Below, piece by piece: positions 42,957 through 51,373 of a DNA stretch of 64,000 nt (the first letter of the stretch is position 1; each line of letters opens with the position of its first letter). Under the pieces are notes generated by a model, which was not told the origin of the DNA, made no database searches, and saw only the letters and a program-made list of their open reading frames with translations. This DNA is from Flavobacterium sp. CECT 9288. Lineage in GTDB: Bacteria; Bacteroidota; Bacteroidia; Flavobacteriales; Flavobacteriaceae. The position numbers were made by a program, and so were the translations under genes. The stretch spans positions 2,357,501 to 2,421,500 of the forward strand of contig NZ_OU957226.1 of assembly GCF_918731615.1 (NCBI RefSeq), given 5' to 3'.

Positions 42957-43454
42957 TTTGTTTTTTTTTTGTTTTTTTTGTTCAATTATGAAACAAATAT
43001 AAATCAAACGTTATTTTAAAAAAAAAAAATTATAAGATTTTTATAGAAGAAGAAGATAAAAACACCGTACTAATTCAGACATACATTAATCATAAATATC
43101 TATCAATTAACAACTTAACAAACTAGCATATCACGGAAATTAGTGAGATAAAAAAAATTAAAAAACATTATAAAAAATAAGATAAATATTAATAATTTAT
43201 CTGTTTAAAAAATAATTTTAAACACAAAAGGTTTCGTTTTCATCAAAAATATAGCGTATTATTACACTTTAAGACAAACCTTTTTCCTGTAAGTTTAAAA
43301 ACAAACTTTTCACTAAAAAAAAGAACAATTAAAGACTACTTGGAACAGTTATTGAAACGTTAAAAATTGAGATTAGCAGCAATAATTTTGAAACAAAATA
43401 GTTTTCAACTAATGTGCTTTATCACTAACAACAATAATTATAAAAATATAAATT
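42957..43454. other. Divergent 498-bp intergenic region between beta-barrel genes 2 and 3
   Basis: Very AT-rich, with poly-T and poly-A tracts at 42957-42979 and 43017-43030. It holds the -7-like element of gene 2 (42994-43001) and the second copy of the shared box GGAAATTAGTGAG at 43135-43147, 179 bases from the gene 2 start. No open frame, RNA hairpin or clear promoter for gene 3 is visible in the right half. Confidence 0.6.
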
Positions 43455-44018
43455 ATGAAAAGAATACTTTTAGCAACAATCGTATTGTTTGCAGCTACTG
43501 CTAACATACAAGCGCAAGCCATTAAGTTTGGATTGAAAGCCGGTTTAAATTACGCAAATCAGTCAGGTAGTGATATTGGAACTAGCCTTGTTGATTATAA
43601 AAAAGAGGCTATTACTAGTTATCATGCTGGTTTAATTGCAGAAATAAAATTAACCGATGGATTTGCTGTTCAACCCGAACTATTATACTCAACTCAGGGT
43701 GCTACTTATGAAAATGCAGGAGAAGAATTTAAAAATGAATTAGGATATATTTCTATTCCTGTAATGGCAAAATTCAGCCTTAACAACAGCATTAGTTTAG
43801 ACCTTGGTCCTCAGGCTTCTTTTTTATTGAGTGAAAGAAAAAATGTTAATTTTAAAGAAGCAGAAACATTTGAATTTGGCGCTGCTGCAGGTTTGACCTT
43901 AAATATCACTAAAGGTTTATTCATACAAGGTAGATATGTACTAGGATTAACCGAAGCTACTAAAGATGCTGAAGTTAAAAATTCAGTAGTCCAGTTATCT
44001 GCTGGTTTTAAATTCTAA
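43455..44018 (+). CDS. Outer-membrane beta-barrel protein (PorT-like), divergent paralogue 3
   Basis: A 187-residue porin-family protein with signal peptide MKRILLATIVLFAATANIQA and the same strand order as its two neighbours (IKFGLKAGLNYAN, FAVQPELLYSTQGATYE, YISIPVMAKFSLNNSISLDL, GPQASFLLS). It is transcribed the other way and is clearly more distant in sequence, so it is an older paralogue. A terminator lies at 44041-44070. Confidence 0.86.
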   Translation: MKRILLATIVLFAATANIQAQAIKFGLKAGLNYANQSGSDIGTSLVDYKKEAITSYHAGLIAEIKLTDGFAVQPELLYSTQGATYENAGEEFKNELGYISIPVMAKFSLNNSISLDLGPQASFLLSERKNVNFKEAETFEFGAAAGLTLNITKGLFIQGRYVLGLTEATKDAEVKNSVVQLSAGFKF

Positions 44019-44040
44019 AAATATTTATAATTAAATTGTA

Positions 44041-44070
44041 AAACCGTTCTATAAATTAGAACGGTTTTTT
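44041..44070 (+). terminator. Terminator after beta-barrel gene 3
   Basis: AAACCGTTCTA with TAGAACGGTTT hairpin (short loop) and a run of T. Confidence 0.85.
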
Positions 44071-44092
44071 TATTTTTACCAAAATCAATATT

Positions 44093-44512
44093 ATGAAAAT
44101 AGGTATTATCAATGGTCCAAACCTAAATTTATTAGGAAAACGCGAACCTGAAGTTTATGGAAACCAAACATTTGAAGACTACTTCTCTATTTTAGAAAAA
44201 AAATACATGAACGTTGAGTTCCGTTATTTTCAGAGCAATATTGAAGGTGAATTGATTGATAAAATACAAGAATTTGGTTTTTCATTTGATGGTATCATTC
44301 TCAATGCTGGAGCATACACACATACCTCTATAGGAATAGGAGATGCTGTAAAAGCAATAACAACTCCCGTAATTGAAGTTCATATTTCGAATACGTTTTC
44401 TAGAGAAAGCTTTAGACATCAATCCTATATTTCTGGAAATGCTAAAGGTGTTATTCTAGGTTTTGGTTTGCAAAGTTATGATTTAGCTGTACTTTCTTTT
44501 GAACAAAAATAA
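44093..44512 (+). CDS. aroQ: 3-dehydroquinate dehydratase, type II
   Basis: Third step of the shikimate pathway. The 139-residue protein opens MKIGIINGPNLNLLGKREPE and has the catalytic Tyr in VYG, the NAGAYTHTS loop, the HISN motif with the active-site His, and the SYISG substrate loop. The length is typical of the dodecameric type II enzyme. No other aromatic-pathway gene is nearby. Confidence 0.95.
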   Translation: MKIGIINGPNLNLLGKREPEVYGNQTFEDYFSILEKKYMNVEFRYFQSNIEGELIDKIQEFGFSFDGIILNAGAYTHTSIGIGDAVKAITTPVIEVHISNTFSRESFRHQSYISGNAKGVILGFGLQSYDLAVLSFEQK

Positions 44513-44597
44513 TTAACAATTTACTAAGACATTGTTTAACAAATAATTAAGAAGCTATTTTAAATGTACTGCTATTTTTGTGGAAGAAAAAACTTTC

Positions 44598-47084
44598 ATG
44601 AAAAAAAACTACCTCTTACTCTTATTAGTTTCAACATTTGTTTGCCAAGCGCAAATAAAAGGAAATGTCACTGACGAAAAAGGCAATCCGTTAGCATTTG
44701 TAAACATCTTTCAAGAAGATACTTATAATGGAACTACCTCAAACGAATTAGGGAATTACGAATTTAATGTACTCCCAAAGGGAAAACAAACATTAGTTTT
44801 TCAATTTTTAGGATTCAAAACTCAAAAAATTGCTATTGAAACTGCAAAGCTACCTTATACTTTGAATGTTAAACTAGTTGAGGAAAGTTTTTCACTAAAT
44901 GAAGTAATCATAAACACCAAAAGTAATCCCGCCATTGCCATTATAAAAAATGCTATTGCAAATAGGGATTTTAATACTAAAAACACCAATAAATACCGTG
45001 CAGATTTCTATTCCCGTGGTATATTCAAACTGAAAAATGCTCCTAAAAAAATCTTTGGCCAAAAAATAGGCGATTTAAATGGCGCATTAGACTCAACAGG
45101 GACAGGAATTATATCTTTATCTGAAACATTTTCTAAAATTGTTTATGAAAAACCCAATAAACTGAGTGAAGTAGTAATGGCATCAAAAGTAAGCGGTAAC
45201 AATAACGGCTACAGTTACAATACCGCACGATCCTCTTTTTATGATTTTTATGATAATACAATTGACTTTGGCATAGCCATGATTTCGCCAATTGCCAGCA
45301 ACGCATTGAATTACTACAATTACAAACTAGAAAGCACTTTTTTTGATGACAAGAATAAGATGGTAAATAAAATTAAGGTTAGTGCAAAACGAGATAGCGA
45401 ACCGGTTTTTGAAGGATATATCTACATTGTTGAAGATTCTTGGGCTATTTATGCCGTAGAACTTGACATTAAAGGATATAGAATAAAAGAAGATTTTCTT
45501 GATGTAATGACTTTAAAACAAAATTTTAGTTACAATAATAATTCGAAAATTTGGACAAAAAACACGCAGAGTTTAGAGATTACGGCAGGAGCCTTTGGAA
45601 TAAAATTTAACGGGAAATACAACTATGTGTATAGTAATTATGAATTTGTAACTTCTTTTGCTCCCAAAACATTTACTAATGAAATTACAAAAATTGAACT
45701 AAATGCTAACAAAAAAGACAGCACGTTCTGGAATAGTAACAGACCAGTTCCCTTAACAAGTGAAGAAAATTTAGATTACTATAGAAAGGATAGTATTTAC
45801 ACCGTTCGAAATTCAAAAAAATATTTAGATTCCATTGATAAGAAAAACAATAAATTTAATCCACTCAAACTGCTTACTGGGTATACATTTAAAAACAGTT
45901 CACAAAAATATAGTTTTAGTTATAATGGCTTAATCAATATAGGTACTCTCAGTTTTAATACTGTTCAGGGGTACAATCTTGATTCGGGTTTTAAATATAC
46001 AAACTGGAAAAATCAAGAAAAAAAAGGTATTTACACCTCATTGAGTACCACATTTAACTATGGTTTTTCAGAGGATAGGCTGCGTGTAACGGGGCAATTC
46101 CTTCATAGGTTTAACAATCAAAATTATGCAACCGTTTATGTAATTGGTGGAAGTTCTGTAAAACAATTTAACCCAAGTGAACCTATCAGTAAAGCCATAA
46201 ACAGTGTAAGTACTCTTTACTTTAAGAATAATTTCATGAAATTGTACAACCTAGAATCTATGGCTATTGGGTTTACACAAAATATTGCAAATGGCGTTAA
46301 CCTAAATAGTAGAATAGATTATCAACAACGCAAACCTTTATTCAATACAACTGGTTATTCGTTGTTTAATAAATCTGATTTATATACTTCTAACAACCCT
46401 TTAGATCCTACTAATTATAGTACAACTGCTTTTGAAAAACATCATTTAACTAAATTAAATTTACTTTTTAAAATCAATTTTGGTAATAAATATTCCTCCA
46501 GACCTGATGGTAAATTCAATATTAGAAACGAAAAATATCCTACGCTTTATGTAGCCTATGAGAAAGCCATTGGCGCAAGCGATAAAAAATATGAATATGA
46601 CTATTTCAATCTGCGCGCTACTTATGATTTAAAATTAGGTAACAAAGGAGTTCTTGGCGTGAATGCAAAAGCAGGTGCATTTTTAAATGCTCAAAATATT
46701 GCTTTTATGGATTACAAACATTTTAATGGAAACCAAACAAGCATAGGGCAAACTGAACGTTATTTGAATGTTTTTAACTTGCTACCCTACTACTCTAGCA
46801 GTACTAACAATCGTTTTGCAGAAGCCCACGCTGAATATAATGACAAAGGGTATATTATGAATAAAATTCCATTATTAAATAAATTAAAAGCTACTTTAAA
46901 TATAGGAGCTCATGCACTTTCTATACCAGATAAAAAACCGTATTCTGAAATGAGTATTGGTCTAGATAATATAGGAATTGGGAAATTTAAAATGTTTAGA
47001 ATAGATTATGTTCGCTCCTATCAAAATTGTTTCAAAGGTGACGGAGTGGTATTTGGACTTAAATTTTTAAACATAATTGATTAA
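44598..47084 (+). CDS. DUF5686 family protein with N-terminal carboxypeptidase-regulatory domain
   Basis: An 828-residue exported protein: signal peptide (to about VCQAQ), a CarboxypepD_reg Ig-like domain (IKGNVTDEKGNPLAFVNIFQ onward), then a long DUF5686 region with beta-barrel-like C-terminal strands. A GTG at 44580 extends the frame by six codons, but the ATG at 44598 sits right before the signal peptide. A TATTTTTG at 44573-44580 would make transcription start about 10 bases before the ATG. The function is unknown; an outer-membrane location is inferred from the C-terminal strands. Confidence 0.85.
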   Translation: MKKNYLLLLLVSTFVCQAQIKGNVTDEKGNPLAFVNIFQEDTYNGTTSNELGNYEFNVLPKGKQTLVFQFLGFKTQKIAIETAKLPYTLNVKLVEESFSLNEVIINTKSNPAIAIIKNAIANRDFNTKNTNKYRADFYSRGIFKLKNAPKKIFGQKIGDLNGALDSTGTGIISLSETFSKIVYEKPNKLSEVVMASKVSGNNNGYSYNTARSSFYDFYDNTIDFGIAMISPIASNALNYYNYKLESTFFDDKNKMVNKIKVSAKRDSEPVFEGYIYIVEDSWAIYAVELDIKGYRIKEDFLDVMTLKQNFSYNNNSKIWTKNTQSLEITAGAFGIKFNGKYNYVYSNYEFVTSFAPKTFTNEITKIELNANKKDSTFWNSNRPVPLTSEENLDYYRKDSIYTVRNSKKYLDSIDKKNNKFNPLKLLTGYTFKNSSQKYSFSYNGLINIGTLSFNTVQGYNLDSGFKYTNWKNQEKKGIYTSLSTTFNYGFSEDRLRVTGQFLHRFNNQNYATVYVIGGSSVKQFNPSEPISKAINSVSTLYFKNNFMKLYNLESMAIGFTQNIANGVNLNSRIDYQQRKPLFNTTGYSLFNKSDLYTSNNPLDPTNYSTTAFEKHHLTKLNLLFKINFGNKYSSRPDGKFNIRNEKYPTLYVAYEKAIGASDKKYEYDYFNLRATYDLKLGNKGVLGVNAKAGAFLNAQNIAFMDYKHFNGNQTSIGQTERYLNVFNLLPYYSSSTNNRFAEAHAEYNDKGYIMNKIPLLNKLKATLNIGAHALSIPDKKPYSEMSIGLDNIGIGKFKMFRIDYVRSYQNCFKGDGVVFGLKFLNIID

Positions 47085-47127
47085 AACAGTAAATAGTTTT
47101 CTCTCGAAATAAAAATTCACGATACAT

Positions 47128-47164
47128 AAAAAAGGCACCTGAAAATAATTCGGTGCCTTTTTTA
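47128..47164. terminator. Two-way terminator between the DUF5686 and cation exporter genes
   Basis: AAAAAAGGCACC and GGTGCCTTTTTT arms, flanked by A- and T-runs so that both convergent genes are served. Confidence 0.88.
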
Positions 47165-47175
47165 ATGGTGTAAAT

Positions 47176-48045
47176 TTACTCATGAGGTTCTACATGTATC
47201 AGAACATGTCCTAATTCTGGGATTTGTTCTCTTAAGGTATCTTTGAGTTTGTGAGCAAGGTCATGACCTTCTTTTACGGTTATATTTGAGTTCACTGTTG
47301 CATGTAAATCAACATGGTATTGCATGCCTGCCTTTCGGATAAAACATTTTTCGGTATCTAAAATTCCGTCAACTTGAACAGATACCTCTCTAATATGTTC
47401 AATCAAGTCATCGTATAAATGTTCATCCATGATTTCGCCAAGAGCAGGTCGGAAAATTAAATAACTATTATACAATATAAATCCAGATGCAAAAAGTGCT
47501 GCCCAATCATCAGCTGCTTCGTAACCATTCCCTAAAATTAAAGCAATAGAAATCCCTAAAAAAGCAGCTACCGAAGTGATGGCATCACTCCTATGGTGCC
47601 AAGCATCGGCTTTTAATGAAGAACTATTAGTCTCTATACTGCGTTTCATAACTACTCGAAAGGAATACTCTTTCCAGATAATTATGGCGCCAAGAACAAT
47701 TAGTGTCCAAGGCTTAGGCAATTGATGCGGTGTACCAATATTGATTATGCTTTCATAAGCTATAATTGTTGCCGAGGTTATCAAAAACCCCACTACCAAG
47801 AACGTAATCAATGGCTCAGCCCTACCGTGTCCGTAAGGATGATTCTCATCAGCAGGTTTATTGGAATATTTAATTCCGAACAACACTAAAAATGACGCAA
47901 AAATATCTGTTGTAGACTCGATAGCATCAGCAATCAAAGCGTATGAATTGCCAAAAAAACCTGCAAATCCTTTTATAATGGCCAGTATTGTATTGCCCAC
48001 AATACTAAAATAAGTAGCCCTAATTGCTGTTTGTTCTCTTGACAT
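47176..48045 (-). CDS. Cation diffusion facilitator family transporter
   Basis: A 289-residue inner-membrane metal/proton antiporter with about six helices and a C-terminal cytoplasmic domain. The metal-site motifs are ADAIESTTD in helix 2 (with Asp at both ends) and the HHRSD of KADAWHHRSDAITS in helix 5 (His and Asp), with the family's HPYGHGRAEPL between. Zn, Fe or Mn export is likely; which metal cannot be told by eye. It lies behind murA and its terminator. Confidence 0.9.
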   Translation of the reverse strand: MSREQTAIRATYFSIVGNTILAIIKGFAGFFGNSYALIADAIESTTDIFASFLVLFGIKYSNKPADENHPYGHGRAEPLITFLVVGFLITSATIIAYESIINIGTPHQLPKPWTLIVLGAIIIWKEYSFRVVMKRSIETNSSSLKADAWHHRSDAITSVAAFLGISIALILGNGYEAADDWAALFASGFILYNSYLIFRPALGEIMDEHLYDDLIEHIREVSVQVDGILDTEKCFIRKAGMQYHVDLHATVNSNITVKEGHDLAHKLKDTLREQIPELGHVLIHVEPHE

Positions 48046-48064
48046 TTGTTTCGTTTAAAAAAGA

Positions 48065-48120
48065 ATCGTTTAAATAAACCACTTGCTTTTTTGTATTGCT
48101 AGATGGTTTATTTAAACGAT
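48065..48120 (-). terminator. Large terminator hairpin after murA
   Basis: Perfect 17-base arms (48065-48081 and 48104-48120, starting ATCGTTTAAATAAACC) around a 22-base loop, followed on the minus strand by TTCTTTTTT. It is stronger than most terminators in the window. Confidence 0.8.
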
Positions 48121-48140
48121 GTATTAAGAATTGAGTAGGT

Positions 48141-49451
48141 TTACGCTCTAACGATTTGAGCTCCAATTGCTCTTAAACGTTCGTCAATACGCTCATACCC
48201 TCTATCTATTTGTTCAATGTTTTGTATGGTACTTGTTCCTTTTGCAGAAAGTGCGGCAATTAATAATGATATACCAGCGCGAATATCTGGTGATGACATA
48301 GTTGTAGCCTTCAATTGTGATTTAAAATCATGTCCCATAACTACAGCACGGTGTGGATCACATAACATGATTTTAGCACCCATGTCAATTAGTTTATCAA
48401 CAAAAAACAAACGACTTTCAAACATTTTTTGGTGAATCAAAACATCACCTCTTGCTTGTGTAGCCACTACAAGTACAATACTCAATAAATCTGGTGTAAA
48501 TCCAGGCCACGGTGCATCAGCAATAGTAAGAATAGAACCATCAATATCAGTTTTTACTTCATACCCATTTACATGAGCAGGAATATAAATATCATCTCCA
48601 CGACGCTCTAGGGTAATTCCTAATTTTCTAAATGTATTTGGGATTACTCCAAGGTTATCCCAACTAACATTTTTTATAGTAATTTCAGATTTTGTCATGG
48701 CAGCAAGACCAATCCAACTTCCTATTTCAATCATATCTGGAAGAATTCTGTGCTCACAACCACCTAAGCTTTCTACCCCTTCAATAGTCAATAAATTTGA
48801 TCCTACTCCGGTAATATTTGCGCCCATTGAGTTCAGCATTTTACACAATTGCTGTAAATAAGGCTCACAAGCAGCATTGTATACCGTTGTTCTTCCTTTT
48901 GCTAAAACGGCTGCCATTACAATATTTGCAGTTCCCGTAACTGATGCTTCATCTAATAACATATCAGCTCCAACTAATCCGTCAGCAGCTTCTACACCAT
49001 AAAAGTGATCCTCTCTGTTGTATCTAAACTTAGCTCCAAGATTTATGAAACCTTCAAAGTGCGTATCTAATCTTCGTCTTCCGATTTTGTCGCCACCCGG
49101 TTTTGGAATATATCCTTTTCCAAATCTTGCTAACAAAGGTCCAACAATCATGATAGACCCTCTAAGTGATCCACCTTCTTTTTTGAATGCCTCGGTTTCT
49201 AGATAATTTATATTTACCTCATCAGCTTGAAAAGTGTAAGAACCTGAACCTGTTTTTTGAATTTTTACACCCAAATTACCTAATAAAGTGATCAATTTAT
49301 TAATGTCAATAATATCTGGAATATTATTAATAATAACTTTCTCAGGTGTTAATAAAACAGCACACAATATTTGTAATGCTTCATTTTTTGCACCCTGTGG
49401 AGTGATTTCTCCTTGAAGACTTATGCCTCCCTCTATTTTGAAAATTCCCAT
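48141..49451 (-). CDS. murA: UDP-N-acetylglucosamine 1-carboxyvinyltransferase with Asp in place of the catalytic Cys
   Basis: First committed step of peptidoglycan synthesis: transfers enolpyruvate from PEP to UDP-GlcNAc. The 436-residue length is normal. Lys22 (AKNEAL) and the late DIRAGISLLIAALSAKG block are in place. In the mobile loop, where the Escherichia coli enzyme has GGCTIG with Cys115, this protein has PGGDKIGRR with Asp121 (codon GAC at 49089-49091). Cys-to-Asp at this site makes MurA active but insensitive to fosfomycin, as in Mycobacterium and Chlamydia. The DUF4290 gene lies 94 bases upstream in the same direction. Confidence 0.95.
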   Translation of the reverse strand: MGIFKIEGGISLQGEITPQGAKNEALQILCAVLLTPEKVIINNIPDIIDINKLITLLGNLGVKIQKTGSGSYTFQADEVNINYLETEAFKKEGGSLRGSIMIVGPLLARFGKGYIPKPGGDKIGRRRLDTHFEGFINLGAKFRYNREDHFYGVEAADGLVGADMLLDEASVTGTANIVMAAVLAKGRTTVYNAACEPYLQQLCKMLNSMGANITGVGSNLLTIEGVESLGGCEHRILPDMIEIGSWIGLAAMTKSEITIKNVSWDNLGVIPNTFRKLGITLERRGDDIYIPAHVNGYEVKTDIDGSILTIADAPWPGFTPDLLSIVLVVATQARGDVLIHQKMFESRLFFVDKLIDMGAKIMLCDPHRAVVMGHDFKSQLKATTMSSPDIRAGISLLIAALSAKGTSTIQNIEQIDRGYERIDERLRAIGAQIVRA

Positions 49452-49545
49452 CTTTTATGGTTATGAGTTATGAATTATTTGTTTGAACGTAATGATTTTA
49501 AAAAAAGTACCAATGAGGTAATAAGTCACTAATTCTAAAATTAAA

Positions 49546-50271
49546 TTACAAGGGTTTTCTGTTTTGGTTTTTGTGAGGTAGATTTGGCTTACCTGTTTTC
49601 AAATTTTTGTTGCTTAGTATTTTAGGCTGACCTGTAGGAGCTATTTTATTAGAAACTCGTTTATTAGTTCTCAACAAATCAGTAGTATTAAGCAATTCTT
49701 CTGAACTTTGTATTAAATTTAATTTTCCATCAGATAATTCGTATAAGTGTTCAAAGATTACATCATCTTTTACCGTATCTTTATTCCAACTTAAATATGA
49801 TTTTTTCATGTGATTGGCAATAACTTTTACCAATGCTTTTTTCATATCTCCATCTTCCCATTTATTAGCAACATCAATCATATATTTAATGTTATTACCG
49901 TAAAACCTATATTTTGGAAAATTTTGAGGATATTTTAAAACATCTGGCTTTAATTGTAATACTTCGCGTGACGGAATAGGATAAGGAGAATCAGCAACTA
50001 ATTTAAAATCAGACATTATAAACAACTGATCCCATAATTTATGTTGAAAATCTGGAACATCCCTTAAATGCGGATTCAAACTACCCATAACTTGAATGAT
50101 GTATTTTGCAGCTTTGTTGCGCTCCAAATCATCTTGAATATTTGTAGCCAAGTCAATAAGTTTTTGCAAATGCCTGCCGTATTCTGGAATGATAAGGTGT
50201 GACCTTTCGGCATTGTACTCAAGATGATGCACTACATCATTCGAATTTTCTTTAATGTATTTTGAATTCAT
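49546..50271 (-). CDS. DUF4290 domain-containing protein
   Basis: A 241-residue soluble protein with the conserved YNAERSHLIIPEYGRHLQKL start and LNPHLRDVPDFQHKLWDQLF block of DUF4290, a family confined largely to Bacteroidota. The last 45 residues are basic and look disordered. Function unknown. It lies between the DUF493 gene and murA on the same strand; this neighbourhood suggests a cell-wall link but proves nothing. Confidence 0.85.
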   Translation of the reverse strand: MNSKYIKENSNDVVHHLEYNAERSHLIIPEYGRHLQKLIDLATNIQDDLERNKAAKYIIQVMGSLNPHLRDVPDFQHKLWDQLFIMSDFKLVADSPYPIPSREVLQLKPDVLKYPQNFPKYRFYGNNIKYMIDVANKWEDGDMKKALVKVIANHMKKSYLSWNKDTVKDDVIFEHLYELSDGKLNLIQSSEELLNTTDLLRTNKRVSNKIAPTGQPKILSNKNLKTGKPNLPHKNQNRKPL

Positions 50272-50352
50272 GTTTTGAATGTATCTATTTTAATTCGGTT
50301 GCATTATCGAGAAGTTCACCCAATCGAGAAGCACATCAAAAAAATTATGTTT

Positions 50353-50637
50353 TTATAAAGAAATAATGCCTTCAATTGTAGAAACTTCTAAGTATTTATC
50401 TACAATTTCTTGTGAATTTTTCATGGTCACATCAATAGATATGCTTGTAAACTTACCCGTTTTAGATTTTGTTGTTTTTATAACAGCACCCATACAATCA
50501 AAAGCAGTCTGTACTTTTTCAATATTTTTAGCATCACTTGGCACTATAAATTTAAACAAGTATTCTGCAGGCCAAGTATTGTTTAGGTCTAACTCTACTT
50601 TTAATCTATCATAAAATTCTTCAGTCTTTTTATCCAT
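50353..50637 (-). CDS. DUF493 (YbeD-like) family protein
   Basis: A 94-residue protein with an alpha-beta ferredoxin-like fold expected from the family; the core WPAEYLFKFIVPSDAKNIEK and the following strands fit. Members are thought to bind small ligands, and no function is established. It is first in the run DUF493-DUF4290-murA. A minus-strand TATATTTG (50656-50663) lies 19 bases upstream, and next to it a 14-bp palindrome ACGGTT-TC-AACCGT (50663-50676). Confidence 0.8.
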   Translation of the reverse strand: MDKKTEEFYDRLKVELDLNNTWPAEYLFKFIVPSDAKNIEKVQTAFDCMGAVIKTTKSKTGKFTSISIDVTMKNSQEIVDKYLEVSTIEGIISL

Positions 50638-50783
50638 TTTGATTTAAAATAAAGGCAAATATACGGTTTCAACCGTTAATTATGAATTTTTGATTTGTGA
50701 ATTTTTATCTATTTGCATTTTATATGTGTTGAATTTTTATAATCCCAATAAGTTTAAGTAAATTTGCCCCTTATTTTTTAAAA

Positions 50784-51323
50784 GTGCAAAAAGAAATCAT
50801 TGTTATCATAGGTGGTCCTGGTACAGGAAAAACTACTATTATAGACGGATTGGTCGCAAAAGGCCATTGCTGTTATCCCGAAATTTCACGTGAAGTTACC
50901 ATGGAGGCAAAAAAACAAGGAATAGAACAATTATTCCTTGAAAAACCATTGCTTTTTAGTGAATTATTGCTTGAAGGTAGAATAAAACAATTTTACAACG
51001 CTCAAAACGAAGCTCATAATGTAGTTTTTATAGACAGAGGAATCCCTGATGTTTTGGCTTACATGCACTACATAGGCGATAGTTACCCTGCAAGTTTTGA
51101 TGTTGCTTGTAAAGAACATACGTATTCAAAAATATTCATCTTACCACCTTGGGAAGAAATCTATATAAGTGATGATGCTCGCTACGAAAATTTTGAGCAA
51201 GCAAAACTCATTCACAGTCATCTTATTGAAACGTATAAAAACTATGGCTACGATTTAATTGAAGTTCCGAAAGACACAATGGAAAATAGAATTCATTTTA
51301 TCTTAAACACTATCTCGAATTAG
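50784..51323 (+). CDS. AAA-type ATP/GTP-binding protein (P-loop kinase-like)
   Basis: A 179-residue P-loop protein. Walker A is GGPGTGKTTIID near the N-terminus, Walker B-like VVFIDRGIPDVLAYM lies in the middle, and a lid-like segment follows. The family is usually labelled AAA family ATPase or putative ATP-binding protein in Flavobacteria; size and motifs resemble small nucleoside or thymidylate kinases. The start is a GTG at 50784, with TAAATTTG at 50759-50766 as a likely -7 element. It precedes recQ by 50 bases on the same strand. Confidence 0.75.
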   Translation: MQKEIIVIIGGPGTGKTTIIDGLVAKGHCCYPEISREVTMEAKKQGIEQLFLEKPLLFSELLLEGRIKQFYNAQNEAHNVVFIDRGIPDVLAYMHYIGDSYPASFDVACKEHTYSKIFILPPWEEIYISDDARYENFEQAKLIHSHLIETYKNYGYDLIEVPKDTMENRIHFILNTISN

Positions 51324-51373
51324 TTGCATCAACAAGGAGTTATATTTTTTCATGGTAATAAAACAAATACTTT

